Positions 59,602-64,000 of a DNA stretch of 64,000 nt are shown here, piece by piece. This DNA comes from a virus, in the IMG/VR virus record IMGVR_UViG_3300028195_000197, positions 1 to 64,000 of that record; one strand, given 5' to 3'. The number at the start of each line of letters is the position of its first letter. Position 1 is the first letter of the stretch. The translations under genes were made by a program, and so were the position numbers. The notes beneath the pieces are model-generated. The model was not told the DNA's origin. It saw nothing but the letters and a program-made list of their open reading frames with translations, and did no database searches.

Positions 59602-59654
59602 GGGGCAGGGGTGATGAAGGAGCATCACCCTTTTCGGCATCCATGCCTAGCCCC
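59602..59654 (-). other. Three-way-junction RNA element, copy B
   Basis: GGGGC / GCCCC ends, with internal hairpins GGCAT-GG-ATGCC and GGGTGATG / CATCACCC. A -10-like TATAAT lies just upstream. Downstream a GCAC-ATGGAG-GTGC hairpin holds a GGAG site before an 18-codon frame that ends quickly. Copy A is at 61029-61081. Confidence 0.6.
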
Positions 59655-59691
59655 TATTTGGTATATTATACTACAAAACTGCTAACTCATG

Positions 59692-60318
59692 TTAAGGAAG
59701 CGCACTCAAATCCGACCTGATGATAACTCCAAACCGCTGATCTGATGGTTTCGTAGAATCTGCATATCCTCTAAGGACGAAGGATTGTGCCCAGGAATCT
59801 CCATAAAGCATCTGTAACTCGGCTGGCTCTACAGGTTGCGCTTTATGTAAGTGAATCAATAAGTAATCGCCAGTGTCTTCATTATACACGCGAGGTGCGT
59901 ACACCATGTAATATTGGTTGTTATTGAAACCACCAATGCCAACTTTTTCCGTTCCTGTCCCTACAGTAGCAGTAGAGAAACCTGCTAATTTAGTATAGAT
60001 AGAAAGCGGGAAAAGATTCTTAGTGGTAAACGCAAGGTCTACATAATCCCGTGTCTGAATAGTGCCTTTTACACCATCAGCATCACAACGAATATCGTTA
60101 GCAGTAACACCTTGCATAAAGGTTACATCGGTTACACATGCTAAACCGATATAAGGATATGAAGATGTACCACTCATACCCCAATAATAACCATCGCCAT
60201 CAGGGTTATTTAGGGGGTCTGCAAGATAATCTTGTAAATAAATATTTGGCGCACCATTAATATAAATCTCTTCTTGGGAAGTTGAACTTCCGATTGGTGT
60301 TCCTGTAATTAAGGACAC
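59692..60318 (-). CDS. Major tail (tube) protein, 208 aa
   Basis: GTG start with AGGAGG 6 nt upstream. Beta-rich, Gly/Ser/Thr-rich sequence of the length of phage tail tube proteins. It precedes chaperones and tape measure, as expected for the major tail protein. The stop of the HNH gene overlaps its ribosome-binding site. Confidence 0.8.
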   Translation of the reverse strand: MSLITGTPIGSSTSQEEIYINGAPNIYLQDYLADPLNNPDGDGYYWGMSGTSSYPYIGLACVTDVTFMQGVTANDIRCDADGVKGTIQTRDYVDLAFTTKNLFPLSIYTKLAGFSTATVGTGTEKVGIGGFNNNQYYMVYAPRVYNEDTGDYLLIHLHKAQPVEPAELQMLYGDSWAQSFVLRGYADSTKPSDQRFGVIIRSDLSALP

Positions 60319-60328
60319 TTTAAACCTC

Positions 60329-61006
60329 CTAAACCTTATAAGAAAGGTTTCTTTCTTTGATTGTTAAATTTCTCGGTAATTCAGGAATATATCTTGTATC
60401 CTTAGTTCCTTTAGAAGAATTACACGAACGACATAGTAATTGTACGTTACCTATAGTTAGATTTCCACCAAGACTTAACGGCTTTATGTGGTCGAGAGTG
60501 ATGGGTAATTCTTTCGTAAACTCTCTTTCACATTTACCACATCTATGATCTTGAACTTCTAACAGATAATCTATTCCTTTACTGGTCAAATCTGCAATGA
60601 CATTATTCTTTCTATCTCTTCGTCTCTCTAACTGTATCAGAAGTTTCTTCCTACCTTCTGGTGTTTTTCGCCATTCTTTCTGTCTACTAGCACACTTTTC
60701 TTTATTGTTATGATAATAATCTCTAGCGTACTTTCTAGTTTTCTCTCTATTTTCTTCCGAAGACGCTCTCCATCTTCTCATTCTTATTTTAGCGTTGTGT
60801 TTACCTTGCTCAGTTTCTCTATATTCTTTATCCTTCTCACGAAGCATCTTTCTATTTCTTTTCTTGTATTCTCTTGTCCAAGCATTTTTACATTCTTTGC
60901 AGGAAGAAGATAATCCATCAGACTTATCGCCTTTGTGATACTCACTCACATGTTTCTTTTCTTTACACTTACTACAAACTTTCCACTCACCAATTGCTCT
61001 AGGCAT
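60329..61006 (-). CDS. HNH homing endonuclease with basic N-terminus, 225 aa
   Basis: ATG 61006 is preferred because GGGAGG is correctly placed and the upstream frame is the leader RNA. An N-terminal zinc segment (CSKCKEKKHVSEYHKGDKSDG with CKECK) precedes a long basic, helical region. The C-terminal HNH core reads RCGKCEREFTKELPITLDHIKPLSLGGNLT... CRSCNSSKG. Inserted in front of the tail tube gene as a mobile element. Confidence 0.9.
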   Translation of the reverse strand: MPRAIGEWKVCSKCKEKKHVSEYHKGDKSDGLSSSCKECKNAWTREYKKRNRKMLREKDKEYRETEQGKHNAKIRMRRWRASSEENREKTRKYARDYYHNNKEKCASRQKEWRKTPEGRKKLLIQLERRRDRKNNVIADLTSKGIDYLLEVQDHRCGKCEREFTKELPITLDHIKPLSLGGNLTIGNVQLLCRSCNSSKGTKDTRYIPELPRNLTIKERNLSYKV

Positions 61007-61028
61007 TTTGTACCTCCCAGTACATGTT

Positions 61029-61081
61029 GGGGCAGAGTGATGTGGGAGCATCACCTTTTCGGACTTTCCCATCCTAGCCCC
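61029..61081 (-). other. Three-way-junction RNA element, copy A, leader of the HNH gene
   Basis: GGGGC / GCCCC closing stem, GTGATG / CATCAC hairpin with loop CTCCCA, GGA / TCC short stem and the same linkers (CTAGG, CCGAAAAGG) as copy B. TATAAT lies just upstream. The GTAC-TGGGAG-GTAC hairpin displays or hides the GGAGG of the HNH start. Confidence 0.65.
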
Positions 61082-61095
61082 TTTATTATACTCTT

Positions 61096-61135
61096 ATTTT
61101 ATTCTAATCTATTAGGATATGCAATGTGGTATTAT
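61096..61135. promoter_or_regulatory. Bidirectional promoter cassette, copy 2
   Basis: Forward: AATCT 61106-61110, 19 nt, TATTAT 61130-61135. Reverse: TTGCAT 61124-61119, 17 nt, TAAAAT 61101-61096, then TATAAT nearer the HNH leader. Separates the HNH/tail operon from the methyltransferase genes. Confidence 0.75.
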
Positions 61136-61159
61136 GTTGAAGAATCAAGGAGAGAAAAA

Positions 61160-61366
61160 TTGAAGGGAATCTTGGATATTAATGATTTATATGAATTCAG
61201 TCTCAACATTTTAGAACCAGTACTGACGGGAATGTTTACCAAAGATGAATGTGAACATGAAGTGGATTCAAATTTAACTTGTAAGTTATGCAACAAAAAA
61301 CAAATTGCAGTATTTGGGGAAAATGAAGACTTTGTACGACATATTTTTATAGAAAAATGGGAATAA
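61160..61366 (+). CDS. Zinc-containing hypothetical protein, 68 aa
   Basis: TTG start at 61160 with AAGGAG 7 nt upstream; no ATG is available in the right place. CEHEVDSNLTCKLCNKK suggests a zinc site. Followed after 11 nt by the methyltransferase. Confidence 0.6.
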   Translation: MKGILDINDLYEFSLNILEPVLTGMFTKDECEHEVDSNLTCKLCNKKQIAVFGENEDFVRHIFIEKWE

Positions 61367-61377
61367 GGAAAGAAAGG

Positions 61378-62349
61378 ATGAGAGAAATTGAAACTGTTTT
61401 CGGGGACTGTCTTCTAGTTAGTAATAAGATACCTGATGAAAGTGTTGATTTAATACTGTCAGATGTACCATATGGGATTATGAAAGATTCTCCTAGTACA
61501 TGGAATAAGAACAATACTAAATGGGATACTGCAATAAGTCCAAAAAAGATATTTGCTATCGCAAACAGAGTATTAAGAAAAAAAGGTAAATTGATTCTGT
61601 TTAGCCAAGAACCTTATACAAACAAACTGATTACATCTGCGATAGCTGACATTCCATTTAGCTATAGAGCAATATGGGAAAAAAATAGCTTCGCTAATAA
61701 TTTAGGTGCAAAAAGAAATATGGTGTCCTTTTTTGAAGACATTTTAGTATTTAGTAAACATTTAGAAAGTGAACGCAATGATGACAATCCATGTAAAGAC
61801 TATTCGGAGAAGTTATTTGCCTATATAAATAAGCCCCTAACTTTTTTTAACACTTACTATGGAAATAGTAAGCTAGTTCATTTCTATACTAAAGGAAAAC
61901 AATTTAGATTGTGTACAGAGAGTATGTATAATAGTTTAATTGACGATTTTAACATTAAAAATATGGAAGGGTTTATTAGCTATAAGAAATTAAAACGTTT
62001 AGATGAAATATATAAGGGAAGATTTAAAAGTATCTTTAATCTTTGGGAAGGGGGTAAGTATAAAAGCAACATACTAAAATATAAAAAAGATTCCATCTCT
62101 TTTCATCCAACACAAAAACCTGTGATGTTAATGGAAGACCTGATAAAGACTTTTAGTAATGTTGGTGATGTAGTAGTAGACTTGACTTGCGGCTCTGGCT
62201 CTACTTTAGTGGGGTGTAAGAATACTGGACGTGATGGTATAGGGATAGATAATGGTTATTGCGAAAAAGATAAAATTGTAAATGGTATTCAGTTAAAAGG
62301 ATTGAAATGGGTAGAAATTGCTCAACTAAGATTGGATAAAGTTCTCTAA
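61378..62349 (+). CDS. DNA methyltransferase, beta class, 323 aa
   Basis: ATG 61378 preferred (AAAGG upstream). Motif IV reads ILSDVPYGI (DxPY type) near residue 40, and motif I VVVDLTCGSGSTLVGCK near 270, order IV-then-I as in beta-class N4-C/N6-A DNA methyltransferases. Expected to modify phage DNA against host restriction. Its stop overlaps that of the convergent gene. Confidence 0.87.
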   Translation: MREIETVFGDCLLVSNKIPDESVDLILSDVPYGIMKDSPSTWNKNNTKWDTAISPKKIFAIANRVLRKKGKLILFSQEPYTNKLITSAIADIPFSYRAIWEKNSFANNLGAKRNMVSFFEDILVFSKHLESERNDDNPCKDYSEKLFAYINKPLTFFNTYYGNSKLVHFYTKGKQFRLCTESMYNSLIDDFNIKNMEGFISYKKLKRLDEIYKGRFKSIFNLWEGGKYKSNILKYKKDSISFHPTQKPVMLMEDLIKTFSNVGDVVVDLTCGSGSTLVGCKNTGRDGIGIDNGYCEKDKIVNGIQLKGLKWVEIAQLRLDKVL

Positions 62350-62639
62350 TCCACTTCTTCAAATAACATGCTCGGAGAACCTCCGCAGCAATGTTTATTT
62401 CCTAATCGTTTTTCTAACAGAGCAGAAGCATCCCGCTCATCTACTTCTAAAACATAACCAGCCTTTAACCACACATACCATTCCTGTGTGACAGACCCTG
62501 GAAGTTTTACTTTTGCACTCAATAAGTTTCTCAACTTAATTTTATTGTAAGTTACAGTCTTCTTAGTATCAAGAGTAACTTTTGTTTCAGGGAGGGTTAC
62601 TTTTTTTTGTTCGGGTTTAGATTTCTTCTTAGATGCCAT
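62346..62639 (-). CDS. Small basic protein, 97 aa
   Basis: Lys-rich N-terminus (ASKKKSKPEQKK), then beta-rich middle (VKLPGSVTQEWYVWLKAGYVLEVD) and Cys-containing end (NKHCCGGSPS). The middle segment is similar in feel to small head-completion proteins. GCGAGG before the ATG. Confidence 0.65.
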   Translation of the reverse strand: MASKKKSKPEQKKVTLPETKVTLDTKKTVTYNKIKLRNLLSAKVKLPGSVTQEWYVWLKAGYVLEVDERDASALLEKRLGNKHCCGGSPSMLFEEVD

Positions 62640-62668
62640 ATAACCTCGCTTTGTTTAACTACATTCTA

Positions 62669-62708
62669 ATTCTATTCTAATCTACTCAAGTATGCAATGT
62701 GGTATTAT
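62669..62708. promoter_or_regulatory. Bidirectional promoter cassette, copy 3
   Basis: Forward: AATCT 62679-62683, 19 nt, TATTAT 62703-62708. Reverse: TTGCAT 62697-62692, 17 nt, TAGAAT 62674-62669. Drives the Dam-like gene one way and 62639 the other. Confidence 0.75.
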
Positions 62709-62714
62709 TATACT

Positions 62715-63383
62715 ATGTGGAGTTACTACGGAAGAAAGAAGAAAATAATAAAGAAATACCCTGAACCAATAACAGGGAGAATTGTTGAGCCTTTTGCTGG
62801 AACGGCTAGTTATGCTTATACTCACTGGGAAAATGATTGTATTATCATAGACAAATTTGATAAGATAATAAGAATATGGAAATACTTACAAAACGCATCG
62901 TCTAAAGACCTACTTTCTCTTCCAGAAGTAGAAAATGGGGAGTGCATAAAGCATAAACATGCTCAATTGTGCGAAGAAGAAAGATGGCTCATTGGATTTT
63001 GCATAAATAATGCCAGCCAAATTCCAAAACATACAGCGGGAAGGATGAACTTCAACTCATGGAGCAGAGATAAAATTAGAATATCCAAAGATTTATTCAA
63101 AATAAGACACTGGAATTTTATACTGGGGGAATACTCCTGTATAGAAAACATTACAGCAGATTGGTTTATAGATCCACCATACCAATTTCAAAACTTGTAC
63201 ACTCATAATGATGTCAATTACTCTGAACTTGACTTATGGTGCAAGGAAAGAAAAGGTCAAGTTATTGTATGTGAAAATTCAAAAGGGAGTTGGATGGAAT
63301 TTTCCACACTAACAGAACTGTCTGGACAAAGAACTAAAACTACAGAAGTTATTTGGCACAAAATTACTGCTGAAAATAAATAA
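62715..63383 (+). CDS. D12-class adenine DNA methyltransferase, 222 aa, predicted leaderless
   Basis: Motif I RIVEPFAGTASYAY near residue 22, and WFIDPPYQF near 150 (DPPY) identify the MethyltransfD12 (Dam-like) family. ATG 62715 lies exactly 6 nt after the -10 TATTAT and has no ribosome-binding site. Makes N6-methyladenine in phage DNA. Confidence 0.87.
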   Translation: MWSYYGRKKKIIKKYPEPITGRIVEPFAGTASYAYTHWENDCIIIDKFDKIIRIWKYLQNASSKDLLSLPEVENGECIKHKHAQLCEEERWLIGFCINNASQIPKHTAGRMNFNSWSRDKIRISKDLFKIRHWNFILGEYSCIENITADWFIDPPYQFQNLYTHNDVNYSELDLWCKERKGQVIVCENSKGSWMEFSTLTELSGQRTKTTEVIWHKITAENK

Positions 63384-63395
63384 GGAAAAAATTAC

Positions 63396-63953
63396 ATGGG
63401 CAAGAGAAGTGACTTTGAACGTAAATCAAGAGATTATTATGATACACCTTATGAAGCAGTAATTCCCCTAGCTTCACATCTACCGAAATCTTTTACTTAC
63501 ATAGAGCCTTGTTCTGGAAAGTCTTATCTTACTTGGCATCTATCTGAATTTGGTGGAGATGTTCTTGCTGAATATGACATTGAACCAAAGAATGACAGAA
63601 TGTCAAAATTAGACGCGCTTACTTTAGCAGAAAGACATATTCCCCAAGGTACAGATTTCATCATCACGAATCCTCCTTGGATTAGAACAAAGAAATCTGG
63701 TTATCTGCTACACAAACTAATTGAAGTGTTTGCTAACATTCGTCCTACATGGCTTCTAATAGATTCTGATTGGCACGATACGAAACAATCAGGAAAGTTA
63801 CTAGATGATTACTGCACTAAGATAGTTCCAATTGGAAGAGTGAAATGGTTTGGGAACATGACAGGCAAAGATAATTGTAGCTGGTATATGTTTGATAAGA
63901 ACAAGTGGCACGATTATATTTCCCCCGTAATAGAATTCTATCCTAGAGTTTAA
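63396..63953 (+). CDS. Methyltransferase-like protein, 185 aa
   Basis: TYIEPCSGKSYLTWHL (motif I-like), EYDIEPK (acidic) and FIITNPPWIR (NPPW catalytic motif) form a compact class I nucleic-acid methyltransferase. Starts after TAAGGAAAAAATTAC. Substrate could be DNA adenine or a protein/RNA target. Confidence 0.78.
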   Translation: MGKRSDFERKSRDYYDTPYEAVIPLASHLPKSFTYIEPCSGKSYLTWHLSEFGGDVLAEYDIEPKNDRMSKLDALTLAERHIPQGTDFIITNPPWIRTKKSGYLLHKLIEVFANIRPTWLLIDSDWHDTKQSGKLLDDYCTKIVPIGRVKWFGNMTGKDNCSWYMFDKNKWHDYISPVIEFYPRV

Positions 63954-63963
63954 GGAGTGAATG

Positions 63964-64000
63964 ATGAAAATGGATAAAGTTGCCAGTAGTAAAAATGACG
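63964..64000 (+). CDS. Partial CDS at right edge
   Basis: Two ATGs (63961, 63964) follow AAGGAGTGA; the second is better spaced. Only 12 codons are visible (start MKMDKVASS), so no function can be read. Confidence 0.5.
   Translation, partial: MKMDKVASSKND

Noticed and set aside
60329-61081. HEARO/omega-RNA with IscB-type nuclease
   Set aside because: The HNH protein is 225 aa without RuvC motifs and the element is only about 53 nt, so an IscB/IsrB system is not supported.
1-64000. CRISPR array, integrase/att site, insertion sequence or rRNA
   Set aside because: No spaced direct repeats, no recombinase gene, no terminal inverted repeats with transposase, and no rRNA-like sequence were found on reading.

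Overview
The window is a 64 kb piece of an AT-rich tailed-phage genome with siphovirus-type gene order. It contains a complete head and packaging module (small and large terminase subunits, portal, protease/scaffold, major capsid), a tail module (tail tube, chaperone-like genes, tape measure, distal tail genes, fibres) and a lytic replication module (primase, helicase, family A DNA polymerase, RecA-like recombinase, uracil-DNA glycosylase, endonuclease VII). I see no integrase, partition genes, CRISPR array or tRNA gene. The host cannot be fixed from sequence. The sugar cluster suggests a host with a surface polysaccharide. The relatives I recognise by pattern (DUF5659, DUF2227/YdjM-like, GH25 lysozyme) are scattered among environmental bacteria and phages.

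Layout. 1-872 (-): the end of a structural operon running off the left edge. 969-1532 (+): one orphan gene. 13413-1633 (-): two small genes, one resembling a holin, then a long sugar operon with six glycosyltransferases, a CDP-glucose 4,6-dehydratase, an RfbH-type 3-dehydrase, two more SDR enzymes, a SAM methyltransferase and a sulfotransferase. 14950-13454 (-): small accessory genes. 27606-15009 (-): packaging and head genes, ending with a GIY-YIG homing endonuclease behind the capsid gene. 27841-50639 (+): early and replication transcription, first about 30 tiny genes (many zinc-binding or single-membrane-span), then replication genes. 61006-50640 (-): HNH endonuclease, tail tube, chaperone-like genes, tape measure and fibres. 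61160-64000 (+): three DNA methyltransferase-like genes with one minus-strand gene among them.

The non-coding DNA is unusually informative. Most intergenic gaps carry a recurring promoter, TTAAT(C/G)T followed after 19 nt by a -10 box such as TATTAT or TAAAAT. Three divergent gaps carry near-identical copies of a bidirectional promoter cassette. Several genes appear to start 5-6 nt after the -10 box, which predicts leaderless mRNAs.

Structured RNAs are the most novel signal. There is a roughly 210-nt promoter-driven candidate ncRNA at 40247-40456. A GIY-YIG leader at 15908-15996 has three complementary pairs in crossing order, and the first leader of the early region (27843-27929) has two mutually exclusive long helices. 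A nested leader at 30919-31004 can sequester its ribosome-binding site. Four intergenic hairpins (32842-35298) share loops and flanks but have different, compensated stems. A pair of three-way-junction elements lies around the HNH gene. Together they suggest heavy use of RNA structure for regulation.
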